NCBI RefSeq assembly: GCF_004116265.1
Contig: NZ_QOUX01000032.1
Location: 1-64,000, forward strand
Reading direction: 5' to 3'
DNA: 64,000 nucleotides
Source of the DNA: Anaerobacillus alkaliphilus
Lineage (GTDB): Bacteria; Bacillota; Bacilli; Bacillales; Anaerobacillaceae
Each line of letters starts with the position of its first letter. Position 1 is the stretch's first letter. The notes under the pieces are model-generated. The model made no database searches. It saw nothing but the letters and a program-made list of their open reading frames with translations, and was not told where the DNA came from. The position numbers and the translations under genes were made by a program. Shown piece by piece: positions 7,589 to 16,341 of this stretch.

Positions 7589-8614
7589 ATGCTTATTCAT
7601 TATAAGTGCCCAGACTGTGGGAATGATATGAAGTTTAGTAGCGAGACGGGGAACCTTGCTTGTGATAGCTGTGGCAGACAGGATAATATAGAGGAATACC
7701 CAAAAGAGTTTATAACCCATGAGTTTGCAGAAGGGGAAACGGTTGAGTATCAATGTAACAACTGCGGGGCGGTTGTGTTAAGTGATGCTGACACCGTGGC
7801 AACAACTTGTTGCTTCTGCGGAGCAGGAGTCGTGATGGCTGATCGATTGTCGGGAAAACTGGCTCCGATGAAGGTAATCCCTTTTACCATTAGCAAGGAT
7901 CAAGCGAAAGAGGCGTTTAAAGCTTGGTGTCGGAAAGGACGATTAACACCAAAAGGATTTATGACGGCCGACCGAGTTCAAAGTGTCACCGGAATGTATG
8001 TCCCTTTTTGGCTATATGATTTGCGTAGTATTGGAGCCGCAGATGCGGTCTGTACCCGAGTTCGGACTTACAGTCAAGGCGACTACAATTATACAGAGAC
8101 AAGTTTTTATGATGTGCATCGAAAGGTCGATCTCAAATACGTGAAAGTTCCAGTCGATGCCTCGGAGAAAATGGATGACGAACTCATGGATAAACTAGAG
8201 CCATACGATTACCGTGAGTTAAAAGATTTTAACACGCCATATCTTGCCGGCTACCTTGCGGAAAAATATAATTATGACGACAAACAGCTGTTTCCGAGAG
8301 TGAAATCGAGAGTTGATGAGTACGTAGATACTTACATTCGATCGACAATTACGGGTTATTCAAGTACAAGGATTAAGCACAAAACGATTAATACGAAGCC
8401 AATGAATGCATATTATACGCTCATACCTGTATGGATGGTAAGCTACGATTATAACGGGAAGCTTCATATGTTTGCGATGAACGGGCAGACAGGGAAAATT
8501 GTTGGCAAGCCACCGATTAGTTCGGGAAGAGTGGCGGCCTGGTTTTCTGGAGTTGCTGGTGGTACGTTCGTGGTGATTAAGTCAATTGCCTGGATGATGG
8601 GAGGTGGCATCTAG
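7589..8614 (+). CDS. ydjG: Zinc-ribbon membrane-associated protein YdjG
   Basis: This 341-residue protein has two Cys4 zinc ribbons at the N-terminus (C-P-D-C...C-D-S-C, then C-N-N-C...C-C-F-C), a central beta-rich domain and a C-terminal hydrophobic helix (G-V-A-G-G-T-F-V-V-I-K). It lies 16 bases after pspA and overlaps ydjH by one base. In B. subtilis, YdjG and YdjH are needed to place PspA at the membrane; that role is transferred here by synteny and overall architecture. Confidence 0.9.
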   Translation: MLIHYKCPDCGNDMKFSSETGNLACDSCGRQDNIEEYPKEFITHEFAEGETVEYQCNNCGAVVLSDADTVATTCCFCGAGVVMADRLSGKLAPMKVIPFTISKDQAKEAFKAWCRKGRLTPKGFMTADRVQSVTGMYVPFWLYDLRSIGAADAVCTRVRTYSQGDYNYTETSFYDVHRKVDLKYVKVPVDASEKMDDELMDKLEPYDYRELKDFNTPYLAGYLAEKYNYDDKQLFPRVKSRVDEYVDTYIRSTITGYSSTRIKHKTINTKPMNAYYTLIPVWMVSYDYNGKLHMFAMNGQTGKIVGKPPISSGRVAAWFSGVAGGTFVVIKSIAWMMGGGI

Positions 8615-9447
8615 TGAAGAAATGGCTATTATTTATTCTCATTTTTCTCTTGCTACCGATTGAAGCACTAGCTGCTCCCCAGAAAATCTTTGATTATGCC
8701 GAGCTGTTAACACCCGATGAAGTTAGCCAGCTTGAAAGCTTAGCTACGACTTATAGTGATCAACACCGGGTTGATATCATCGTCTTAACAACCAATCAAA
8801 CCGACGGAAAATCGATTGAACAATACATGGGAGATTTTGTTGATGAACAGGGATATGATGACACAGTTATTATAACCATTGATATGTTAGAGCGTGACGT
8901 GATGGTCGCAGGATTTGGTAAAGGGGAAAAGTATGTAGACAATTATCGAGGCGATATCATTCTTGAAGAGATTACTCCATATCTTTCAGATGGAAACTTC
9001 TTTGGAGCGTTTCGAGAATTTATTGAACAGGCGAATTACTACTTGGGTGTCGAACCAGAAGTGCGTTCAACGCCTAACCCTAGTCCCAATCCAAGTCCGG
9101 GCTACAACAGTGACGTCAACTATAATCGAAATTATCAGCCTGCACAAGACAATATCTTTTTCGAACTATGGTTTCAGCTTTTGGCCTCAGTAGTTGTTGG
9201 AGGTGTGACAGTTGGGATCATGGGTTACTATTCGAGCGGAAGAAAGACGACTAACGCCAGAACGTATTTAGATGTAGGACGATCCGCGGTAACCGCAAGT
9301 TATGATCGATTTGTTCGGAAGACTGTTACCAAAACGAAGAAGCCATCGAGTAACAACAAAGGTGGTGGCGGCGGCTTCGGCGGCGGTGGTGGTGGAGGAT
9401 TTACCGGCGGAGGCCGTTCATTTAGCGGAAGTAAGGGGAAATTTTAA
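8614..9447 (+). CDS. ydjH: TPM-domain membrane protein YdjH
   Basis: The 277-residue protein starts at GTG, sharing its G with the ydjG stop codon. It has a signal peptide (about 1-20), a TPM domain (about 22-150; F-D-Y-A-E-L-L-T near the start), a Pro/Asn linker, a transmembrane helix near 185-205 and a glycine-rich tail. This is the standard YgcG/YdjH layout. It likely displays the TPM domain outside the membrane while partnering with YdjG and PspA. Confidence 0.9.
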   Translation: MKKWLLFILIFLLLPIEALAAPQKIFDYAELLTPDEVSQLESLATTYSDQHRVDIIVLTTNQTDGKSIEQYMGDFVDEQGYDDTVIITIDMLERDVMVAGFGKGEKYVDNYRGDIILEEITPYLSDGNFFGAFREFIEQANYYLGVEPEVRSTPNPSPNPSPGYNSDVNYNRNYQPAQDNIFFELWFQLLASVVVGGVTVGIMGYYSSGRKTTNARTYLDVGRSAVTASYDRFVRKTVTKTKKPSSNNKGGGGGFGGGGGGGFTGGGRSFSGSKGKF

Positions 9448-9465
9448 TATAGAGAGGAGAACGTC

Positions 9466-10488
9466 ATGTTTTTTCGAAATCAATTTGCCAATGTAGTTGA
9501 GTGGGAAGAATTCAGAGATGATATGATCTTTTGGAAATGGAGCAATAAAGAAATTAAAAAAGGTAGTAAGCTGATCATTCGTGCCGGTCAGGATGCGATT
9601 TTTTTACACGGAGGAAGAGTTGAGGGTATCTTTCGTGAAGAAGGCGATTACGATATTGACTCGCAAATCATTCCTTTTTTATCGACATTAAAAGGCTTCA
9701 AGTTTGGCTTTAACAGTGGGATGCGTGCGGAAGTGCTGTTCGTCAATACGAAGGAGTTTATTGTAAAATGGGGGACACGGAACGCGATCAATATTCCTCA
9801 TCCACAACTTCCTGGAGGCATACCAATCAGAGCGAACGGAACATTTAATGTGAAGGTTAGTGATTACATCGCTTTGATTGACAAGATTGCTGGAATTAAG
9901 TCGAGCTACTATGTAGAGGATATTCGACTAAGAATTACGTCAGTGTTAGATCAGCTGTTGATGGAGTGGATCACAAGAGAAGGTAAGGATATGTTTAACC
10001 TTCAAGCCAATGCGTTTGCCATTTCAAATGGTATTCGCGAAGACCTCGATATGAGCGTAACCAATGACGGTTTATCGATCACGAAGTTTACGGTGATGAG
10101 CTTTAATTACCCTGAAGAAATTCAAAAGATGATTACGAAATCGGCATCACACACAATGGTTGGTGATCTAGGTAAGTATCAGCAAATTGAAATGGTTAAC
10201 GGCATGGCTTCTGGTAAAGTTCAAGGTGGCGGCACAGCCTCCGACATGGCCGGCATGATGATGGGCATGAATATCGCCAATGAGATGATGAAGAATATGA
10301 ACCAGAATAATCAGCCAAATCAGGGGCAAGGTCAGGGGCAAAATCAGAACCAAGGGCAACCTCAAAATCAAGGTGTCGCACCAGCACCGCAAGAAGGTAA
10401 CAAAACACGCCCAAATTTCTGCCCGAATTGCGGCACGAAAACAGGCGACGGCAACTTCTGCTCAAATTGTGGGTTTAAGTTGGTGTAG
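9466..10488 (+). CDS. ydjI: SPFH-domain protein YdjI with C-terminal zinc ribbon
   Basis: The 340-residue protein has an SPFH/band-7-like core (about 25-230, the 'virion core protein'-like family), a Met/Gly/Gln/Asn-rich linker and a C-terminal Cys4 ribbon C-P-N-C...C-S-N-C. Ribosome binding site is GAGAGGAG. It is the last gene of the pspA operon, followed by a terminator. B. subtilis YdjI belongs to the same stress module; its exact role is not settled. Confidence 0.9.
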   Translation: MFFRNQFANVVEWEEFRDDMIFWKWSNKEIKKGSKLIIRAGQDAIFLHGGRVEGIFREEGDYDIDSQIIPFLSTLKGFKFGFNSGMRAEVLFVNTKEFIVKWGTRNAINIPHPQLPGGIPIRANGTFNVKVSDYIALIDKIAGIKSSYYVEDIRLRITSVLDQLLMEWITREGKDMFNLQANAFAISNGIREDLDMSVTNDGLSITKFTVMSFNYPEEIQKMITKSASHTMVGDLGKYQQIEMVNGMASGKVQGGGTASDMAGMMMGMNIANEMMKNMNQNNQPNQGQGQGQNQNQGQPQNQGVAPAPQEGNKTRPNFCPNCGTKTGDGNFCSNCGFKLV

Positions 10489-10497
10489 AGTAGACGT

Positions 10498-10531
10498 AAA
10501 AGCCAGTTCATTTTAGGATGAACTGGCTTTT
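10498..10531 (+). terminator. Terminator of the pspA-ydjGHI operon
   Basis: Stem AAAGCCAGTTCAT / ATGAACTGGCTTT with a short loop, 10 bases after the ydjI stop. Confidence 0.9.
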
Positions 10532-10632
10532 GTACGTTTGTTTAGTGAATATTTTGAAGTTATCTAACTATCTTAGGCAGATAAATCGTTCATATTGGGC
10601 TGGTTTTTCTATAATGTTGGATGCGCACACCG

Positions 10633-10669
10633 GTTTATTGTCCGAAACAAGGGATTTATTGTCCATTGA
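10633..10669 (+). repeat. Short two-unit copy of the repeat family (array 4)
   Basis: Two units, TTTATTGTCCGAAA and TTTATTGTCCATTG, 21 bases apart, lie between two convergent operons. This TTTATTGTCC variant is shared with array 7 at 21.4 kb. Confidence 0.65.
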
Positions 10670-10713
10670 AAGAATTATACGCACTGGGGCAGTGCCTCCA
10701 TATACATGCAAAA

Positions 10714-10734
10714 GGGAGGCACCACGCGCCTCCC
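10714..10734 (-). terminator. Terminator of the sigma factor-DUF1659-DUF2922 operon
   Basis: Stem GGGAGGC / GCCTCCC with leftward TTTT, 10 bases beyond the DUF2922 stop. Confidence 0.85.
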
Positions 10735-10744
10735 TAACGTCTAC

Positions 10745-10963
10745 CTACAACATCCCTACCTGCTCAACATTGCGCTCAACAACTCGCGCGCCGACCTTGC
10801 TCACTAAGAAACCGCCGTTTGACACGAACGCGCCTTCTGCTAACACTAAATCCATGACCAATGACACCTTCGCCGAGTCCACCGGTTCAATCGGGTCATC
10901 TAACGAAATCATTACGTTTCTGCCAATTTCATTTTTAAAAATTAGTTCAATTTTCTTCGCCAT
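10745..10963 (-). CDS. DUF2922 family small protein
   Basis: This 72-residue beta-rich protein (K-K-I-E-L-I-F-K-N-E-I-G-R-N near the start) matches the DUF2922 pattern. The start has AAAGGAGGT. It is the last gene of an operon with DUF1659 and a sigma factor, a grouping seen across Bacillaceae. Function is unknown. Confidence 0.8.
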   Translation of the reverse strand: MAKKIELIFKNEIGRNVMISLDDPIEPVDSAKVSLVMDLVLAEGAFVSNGGFLVSKVGARVVERNVEQVGML

Positions 10964-11002
10964 TTGTATTTACCTCCTTTCCTGATTTAATCAAACACTT
11001 AA

Positions 11003-11215
11003 TTAAGAAACTGCATACTGGTTCGTACGTGTCACAATTTGTGCTGTGTGAACCTGCAATGACAGCAATGCTTCAGCCGTCGTGCGCAGCTGCGCGTCTG
11101 TAGCTGTGTTGTTAATATTGGAAAAGTTCTTCGTTTTGAAGATTTCCTTCCCTTCTTCGTCGTAGCCAGCCAACAGGTGCAACGTTAACCGCGAATGTAA
11201 AATGTTTGCGCTCAT
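11003..11215 (-). CDS. DUF1659 family small protein
   Basis: This 70-residue protein has L-T-L-H-L-L-A-G-Y-D-E-E-G-K-E and K-T-K-N-F-S-N-I, typical of DUF1659. The ribosome binding site AGGGGGTGA lies a few bases before ATG. It starts 18 bases after the sigma factor stop, so it is cotranscribed. Function is unknown; pairing with DUF2922 is recurrent. Confidence 0.8.
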   Translation of the reverse strand: MSANILHSRLTLHLLAGYDEEGKEIFKTKNFSNINNTATDAQLRTTAEALLSLQVHTAQIVTRTNQYAVS

Positions 11216-11233
11216 CTCATCACCCCCTTCACT

Positions 11234-11728
11234 CTATACATACATGTCGCAAGTTAAATGGGTGGGGAGGTGTAACTTTATTTTTTTGATTGCCTCAAAT
11301 CGCCATGACTTTACCGTGTTGATCGAGACGTTTTGTTCCTTTGCAATTTGACTCGGACCTTTCCCAAACTCAAGGTACTCCATTAGCCAAAACTTCTCTC
11401 TTTCTGAAAAAAAGGGGAGAACGGTTCGCAATGAGATCGTCACCCAAGTAGAAGTTACTCCCGCTGGAGTTTCCTCAATTGATCTAGGTCCGGAAAATCT
11501 CGCATAGTAACTACGTTCCTTGTGCAAAAAATTGAGCATTCGTCCACGAATATACTTTTTCAGATAACTAGGAAAGTAGCCTTTGCCTTCCTCGTAATTT
11601 TTACTCGCATCCCACATTGCTAGTAAGCCAATTTGGTAAAGTTCTTCATTGTATTGGTAAGCTCGTAGCACTTTGATTTGTTTCTTAATGATCGGTTCGA
11701 ATCTTTCAACTAACTCCTCAAACTCCAT
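11234..11728 (-). CDS. Sigma-70 family RNA polymerase sigma factor
   Basis: The 164-residue protein has a region 2-like part (E-E-L-Y-Q-I-G-L-L-A-M-W-D-A, then F-x-S-Y-L-K-K-Y-I-R-G-R-M) and a region 4 helix-turn-helix (G-K-G-P-S-Q-I-A-K-E-Q-N-V-S-I-N-T-V-K-S-W). It is a small alternative sigma factor of a Bacillaceae group found with DUF1659/DUF2922 proteins. No anti-sigma gene is next to it. It reads away from the HTH pseudogene across a 240-base intergenic region. Targets are unknown. Confidence 0.85.
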   Translation of the reverse strand: MEFEELVERFEPIIKKQIKVLRAYQYNEELYQIGLLAMWDASKNYEEGKGYFPSYLKKYIRGRMLNFLHKERSYYARFSGPRSIEETPAGVTSTWVTISLRTVLPFFSEREKFWLMEYLEFGKGPSQIAKEQNVSINTVKSWRFEAIKKIKLHLPTHLTCDMYV

Positions 11729-11967
11729 TTTCTAGAACACTCCGGCGGAAAGCGCGCCTTCCAAATATTCCGCGGTTACCTTTATTATTGCGGTTCGGAC
11801 TGAGAGTGTCATATCGTTATACGTAGCTTAGGAAGCTCTATACTAAAAGCTTTACTAGGTGAAGATTTAAACCCTAGAGTTACAAGCTTGAAACACTACA
11901 TGGATTTTTATTTCTCACCCTTTTTTTGATTTAGAGGTATCTATAGGTGAAAGGGGAGTTCAAAAAA

Positions 11968-12754
11968 ATGAAAAATGGACAAATTGAAAAGTTTAGGAAG
12001 TTTTCGCAGTTTGAAAATGTGGAGGAGTTTAATGCGCATCTAAATCGATGGCTAGATGAGGTTGGACACGAATTTTCCAAGAGTGAAAGAATCGCGTTAA
12101 AGTTCTTGAGCCGCTATGCTGTAAATCGTAGGAGTCGCCAATGTGAAAATAGGTACGGTGTTAAAGACAATTCACTCAGAATACAACGGCAGTGGAATTT
12201 CGAGATCGACAATGAAACGAATGTTTGTGAAAGCAAGGCAGGTGGGAATGATCATCACCCATGAACTTGCCCGTGAAAATGGTGGTCAGTCTAGCAATCT
12301 CTACGTTTTTATGCGCCGATCTGAACCACCCAAGCCTGAAAAATTTAATCGCCCTAATAAAACTATTTCCTTAAAAACTATAAAAGAAATAGAGAATCGT
12401 AATGAACTCGACCACACCTACACCAGTGAAAAAATCCCTCAACCATTTGTAAAATTAGCCAAATGCTTTTTTGATAGCTTTCAAAAGATAGAAGAATACT
12501 GGAGAATGACCGAGATTGCCGCCTACAAATACGTCTTTGAGAAGGATCACGACCTATAGTTAGACGTTGCCATTCAGTCATTTAAACAGACGATCCGAAA
12601 AATGAAGCTAAGTAATGTGAAAAAGCCGATTGCTTACTATTATTCGGTTGTGATTAGCAAATTTGAGCAAGAATCCCATCGAGATCTTGATGAAATCGTC
12701 AGTAGTGACGAGGAAGGAACTCGTTATTTAAGTTCAACAAGCATTTTTAACTAA
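11968..12754 (+). pseudogene. HTH-domain 'cytosolic protein' gene, frameshifted with an internal stop
   Basis: The start at ATG 11968 follows AAAGGGGAG. The N-terminal part (F-E-N-V-E-E-F-N-A-H-L-N-R-W-L-D-E-V) shifts frame near 12130 into K-I-G-T-V-L-K-T-I-H-S-E-Y-N-G, a winged-helix-like DNA-binding region. An in-frame TAG at 12557 interrupts the C-terminal part, which continues to a TAA at 12752. I recall this layout from a family of helix-turn-helix cytosolic proteins in Bacillus. With two lesions it is a decayed copy. Confidence 0.75.
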
Positions 12755-12756
12755 CT

Positions 12757-13052
12757 AACGTGCCAAACCGGGCAATTTACAGTCCGAAATCAAATTTTAC
12801 GAGCTAAACTAAGGGGTTTACAGTCCAAAATACATTTTACGTGCCAAACTAAGGGGTTTACAGTCCAAAATACATTTTACGTGCCAAACTAAGGGGTTTA
12901 CAGTCCAAAATACATTTTACGTGCCAAACTAAGCAGTTTACAGTCCAAAATTGCAATTACGTGCCAAACTGAGGGGTTTAAGTCCAAAATTACATTTTAC
13001 GTGCCAAACTGAAAGATTTACAGTCCAAAGTCAATCGTTTATGAGCGAAACT
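12757..13052 (+). repeat. Longest repeat array (array 5), exact 40-bp period
   Basis: GTGCCAAACT recurs at 12841, 12881, 12921, 12961 and 13001, an exact 40-base period. Each 40-mer is two ~20-base subunits: TTTACAGTCCAAAATACA and TTTACGTGCCAAACTAAGGG. The last unit reads TTTATGAGCGAAA, as near the end of array 8. Confidence 0.95.
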
Positions 13053-13439
13053 CTAAAAGATTTGAATTCAATAATGAACTGTGCTAAAAAAATCGAATAT
13101 AGCTCATGCCTTTATACAGAAAATCTCTCTGTGCTAGAATTTTCTTCCTTTATTACAACGCATAACTAGCACTAATTAGAATAGAAATAAAAAGTAGTAA
13201 AGATGGTTAAAGGAATCAAATATTGGGTAAATATTATAGACTTATTACTCTTCCCAAATCTCGATTGAATTTTTACAATATTAATAATTATCAAATTTTT
13301 TTCTTGTTCTAGTGAAAATAGCTTATCTCTAAATTAATTGGATGTTTCCTTATTGAAAAAATGAAAGTTTTTTAAAGGTATAAGAGGCATTAAAATGGGG
13401 TTTATTTTTCAATACAAAAAGGAGTTGTAGTTCAATAGA
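13053..13439. other. AT-rich intergenic region before the quorum-sensing regulator
   Basis: This 387-base stretch holds no convincing gene. It contains AT-rich promoter-like sequence and ends in AAAAAGGAG about 14 bases before the regulator start. No recognised operator was found. Confidence 0.5.
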
Positions 13440-14702
13440 ATGAAAATAGAGCTAAAAACCACGATAGAATATGGAAAAATCATCGCATTAAACAGATTAA
13501 AGCAGGGTATGACGCAAGATGAGTTAGCCAGAGGAATATGTTCAATTACATATTTAAGTAAACTTGAAAATGGTAAGCTTGATCAACCAAATTTAGAGAC
13601 GATAGACCTATTGTTAGGAAGATTGAATATTACAATTAGTGCGTTATCCGATCAACAAAAAGTAATAAAAGATAAGATTGGTAGCATTTATGATGCAATT
13701 AATGAAAAAAATTTAAAGTTAGCTGACCGAGAGTGGTTGAAGTTAAAAGAAAGCATCACTAATAATGAGGACCCTAGTCTTTACGTTTATTATCTGTTAA
13801 TTTCTTATCGCTATTTTTTAGGAAAAGATGATTTAGGTAGTGCTAAGAATATACGAAAAGAGATTCTTCTCCTTTCAAAAACCTTAACAAATGCACAGCT
13901 ATTTTATTTTCATTATTTTAATGGTATATATCACTGTTTAGATCAAAAATTTCTCGATGGTATCGAAAGTTTTCGAGAAGCACTGACACTTCAGGATACA
14001 CTTCCTTTTGAGGATCATTTTCTGTTATATCATACTGCATTAGCATATAGTAATATCCATAATCCAGCTCTTGCTCTTCAATTCGCTTTAGATGTATTAC
14101 ACATCTTCGAGAAACAGCTTAATTATATGCGTGTAGTAGATTGCCATATTATAATTGGCATTAATTATACGAGGGTGAAACAGTTTGAGAGAGCATTAGA
14201 GCATTATCATAATGTCTTAAAAGTAGTAAGCCAATTAAATCAACTTGATCTGATCGCAATGGTTTATCACAACATTGGGTTTTTATACTCGGAAAAAAAG
14301 GAGAGTAAACAAGCGATCAATTATTACCTGAAAAGTATTGAGTTAAAAGAAGAAAATACGCCTGTTTATCTAAATACAGTCTACTTTTTAGCCAAAGAGT
14401 TAATAAAGGAAAAGGCCTTCGAGCAAGCCAGAAATTGGATAAGTAGAAGTCTGGCACTGGTAAAAAGCCCTTCCAGTTATTCAATTAAGCTAAAAATATT
14501 AGAATTTTCGATTTCAAAAAACAGTGACGAACATAAGGTATATCTTGAGGAAGAGGCCATTCCTTATTATAAGGAAAAGAATGACATTAATAACCTTTAC
14601 AGCTGCTACGAATTATTAGGTGATTTATACTCTCAGGAGTTTAAATATAAAGCTAGTAGTAAGTATTATAAACTAGCATTGACTGTAAAAAATAAAAAGT
14701 AG
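13440..14702 (+). CDS. RNPP-type (PlcR/NprR/Rap-like) HTH-TPR transcriptional regulator
   Basis: The 420-residue protein has an N-terminal XRE helix-turn-helix (about 14-64; M-T-Q-D-E-L-A-R-G-I...Y-L-S-K-L-E-N-G) and then tetratricopeptide repeats to the end (for example A-L-E-H-Y-H-N-V-L and A-I-N-Y-Y-L-K-S-I-E-L). This is the layout of RNPP regulators, which bind imported short peptides in the TPR groove. The next gene, 14 bases downstream with its ribosome binding site overlapping this stop, encodes a repeated secreted propeptide, the expected cognate signal. The subtilisin gene just beyond is a plausible target. AAGGAG lies rather far (about 14 bases) from the ATG. Confidence 0.9.
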   Translation: MKIELKTTIEYGKIIALNRLKQGMTQDELARGICSITYLSKLENGKLDQPNLETIDLLLGRLNITISALSDQQKVIKDKIGSIYDAINEKNLKLADREWLKLKESITNNEDPSLYVYYLLISYRYFLGKDDLGSAKNIRKEILLLSKTLTNAQLFYFHYFNGIYHCLDQKFLDGIESFREALTLQDTLPFEDHFLLYHTALAYSNIHNPALALQFALDVLHIFEKQLNYMRVVDCHIIIGINYTRVKQFERALEHYHNVLKVVSQLNQLDLIAMVYHNIGFLYSEKKESKQAINYYLKSIELKEENTPVYLNTVYFLAKELIKEKAFEQARNWISRSLALVKSPSSYSIKLKILEFSISKNSDEHKVYLEEEAIPYYKEKNDINNLYSCYELLGDLYSQEFKYKASSKYYKLALTVKNKK

Positions 14703-14716
14703 AGGAGTTTTTGGTC

Positions 14717-14971
14717 ATGAACAAATTATTAAAGGGGTTAGGAGTTTTTAGTTTAGTTGGAGCAATCATCTTTCCGAGTGCTGTACTAGCAGAAGAGCAT
14801 CCAAAATTCAATTCGGAATCAGGGGTTGAAGAAGAGCATCCAAAATTCAACTCAGAGCCAGGTACTGACGAGGAGCATCCGAAATTTAATTCAGAGCCAG
14901 GTACTGACGAGGAGCATCCGAAATTCAATTCAGAGCCAGGTACTGACGAGGAACATCCGAAGTTTAACTAA
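14717..14971 (+). CDS. Secreted propeptide with five copies of an EEHPKFN signal peptide
   Basis: The 84-residue precursor has a signal peptide (about 1-25) ending V-L-A, so signal peptidase would cut directly before the first E-E-H-P-K-F-N. Four 13-residue units (EEHPKFN followed by S-E-P-G-T-D or close variants) precede a final copy that ends the protein, giving five HPKFN copies. Several 39-base DNA units are nearly identical, indicating recent tandem expansion. ATG 14717 is chosen because AGAGGAG lies about 10 bases upstream; TTG 14711 is too close. Context makes it the pheromone precursor for the regulator upstream; the active form is inferred to be HPKFN or a slightly longer peptide. 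Confidence 0.85.
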   Translation: MNKLLKGLGVFSLVGAIIFPSAVLAEEHPKFNSESGVEEEHPKFNSEPGTDEEHPKFNSEPGTDEEHPKFNSEPGTDEEHPKFN

Positions 14972-14976
14972 TACAT

Positions 14977-15013
14977 AAAAAATCCCTTACAGAATTTCTG
15001 TAAGGGATTTTTT
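14977..15013. terminator. Bidirectional terminator between propeptide and subtilisin genes
   Basis: AAAAAATCCCTTACAG pairs with CTGTAAGGGATTTTTT around a short loop, with T-runs on both strands. It serves both convergent genes. Confidence 0.95.
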
Positions 15014-15017
15014 GTTC

Positions 15018-16145
15018 TTAATAAGCTGCACGTAAAGCGTCGACTAGACCATAACCAAAATAAGTAGAACTCCCTAGATTAGTAGCTGTATCTCTTAATC
15101 TCTGTCTAATCTGTACGTTTGAAGCCCACGGATACTCGCTCTTCACTAGAGCTGCTACAGCCGCAACATGAGGAGCTGCCATTGATGTACCGTTTAGGCT
15201 CGAGTAGGTATTATTTAGGTAAGTACTTTGAACATTAACACCTGGAGCCATTAACTCTAATTGGCTACCGTATGTTGAGAATGATGCTCGTTGATTGCTA
15301 GAATTTACAGCACCTACAGCGATAACAGAATTATATCTTGCAGGAAATTGTATCCCATTAGAACCTGTATTTCCAGCTGCAGCAATTAATAAAACACCTC
15401 TGTTATATGCGTTATCTGCTGCTTGTTGTAAGGCAGTAGAACCAGAAGATCCGCCAAGGCTCATGTTAACGATATCCATGTTATTATTTACAGCCCACTC
15501 GATACCTTTGGCGATACCACTTAGAGAACCACTACCATTTCTATCTAAAACTTTAACAGCGTAAAGATTAACAGATGGTGCAACTCCGATCACTCCATAG
15601 CTGTTGTTTAGTGCGGCGATTGTACCAGCTACATGCGTTCCGTGACCATTGTAATCTTGGTAACTCGGCTCAGAGCTGATAAAGCTTGCACCGCCTGAGA
15701 TTCTTAAATCTGTATGACTAGCAATCCCAGTATCTAGTACTGCAACTCTAACACCAGATCCATAGTTGCCCCAAGAATGTACAGTCGTTGCGCGAATATG
15801 AGATACACCCCAAGGAGTAGTTTGTGCAGTTGCTTCTACTGGTGCATCTTCTTCAATATAAGCAATATTTGGGTTCTTAGCTAATGCCTCAGCTGCTTTT
15901 TTAGGAAGCGTAACATGTAAAACAGGCATATATTCGTATTCGTGATGTACTTCACCACCAGCTATTGTAACGACATCTGAGTCTGCTTTTTCATGAAAAC
16001 CAATTAAGTAATCTAGCTTTTCAACACCGTTTCCATTTCCGTTTCCTTTGCCATTACCATTGTTCGCACTTACAGATGCTGTTGAAAACACCATTGTAAA
16101 TACAAGGATAAAACCTAGAAACATTCCTAACAGTTTTGATTTCAT
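15018..16145 (-). CDS. Secreted subtilisin-family alkaline serine protease (S8)
   Basis: The 375-residue preproenzyme has a signal peptide (about 1-27), a Gly/Asn-rich spacer, an inhibitor I9-type propeptide (L-I-G-F-H-E-K to I-E-E-D-A) and a mature domain starting near A-Q-T-T-P-W-G. The catalytic triad is visible as D-T-G-I (about 135), N-G-H-G-T-H-V (about 171) and G-T-S-M-A-A-P-H (about 319). Length and motifs match subtilisin Carlsberg/alkaline protease types. It is convergent to the quorum-sensing pair, which makes cell-density control plausible but unproven. Confidence 0.95.
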   Translation of the reverse strand: MKSKLLGMFLGFILVFTMVFSTASVSANNGNGKGNGNGNGVEKLDYLIGFHEKADSDVVTIAGGEVHHEYEYMPVLHVTLPKKAAEALAKNPNIAYIEEDAPVEATAQTTPWGVSHIRATTVHSWGNYGSGVRVAVLDTGIASHTDLRISGGASFISSEPSYQDYNGHGTHVAGTIAALNNSYGVIGVAPSVNLYAVKVLDRNGSGSLSGIAKGIEWAVNNNMDIVNMSLGGSSGSTALQQAADNAYNRGVLLIAAAGNTGSNGIQFPARYNSVIAVGAVNSSNQRASFSTYGSQLELMAPGVNVQSTYLNNTYSSLNGTSMAAPHVAAVAALVKSEYPWASNVQIRQRLRDTATNLGSSTYFGYGLVDALRAAY

Positions 16146-16294
16146 GTTAATGCCTCCTTTTATTTATTTTTATCCAGCTACTAACTGGATCTATAAAAAT
16201 CGTAACACACTTTGAAGATTAGTTTTATTGGGAAAGTTGATAAAATAGGGGTGTGTAATAGGGTTTAAATAAAAGTTTTTTTTCAATACGTACA

Positions 16295-16327
16295 TCAAAA
16301 AAACAGCATCATATTTAAATGATGCTG
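16295..16327 (-). terminator. Terminator of the SinR-like gene
   Basis: Stem CAGCATCAT / ATGATGCTG with a 6-base loop and a leftward T-run, 15 bases past the stop. Confidence 0.85.
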
Positions 16328-16341
16328 CGCATGTAAGTGAA

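Noticed and set aside
10518-10985. 155-residue rightward frame
   Set aside because: It is antisense to the DUF2922 gene and its terminator.
12757-13052. CRISPR array
   Set aside because: Units are contiguous 20-base pieces with degenerate cores and no unique 30-40 base spacers, and no cas genes are near.
12951-13169. 72-residue frame across the end of array 5
   Set aside because: It lies mostly in repeats and has no ribosome binding site.
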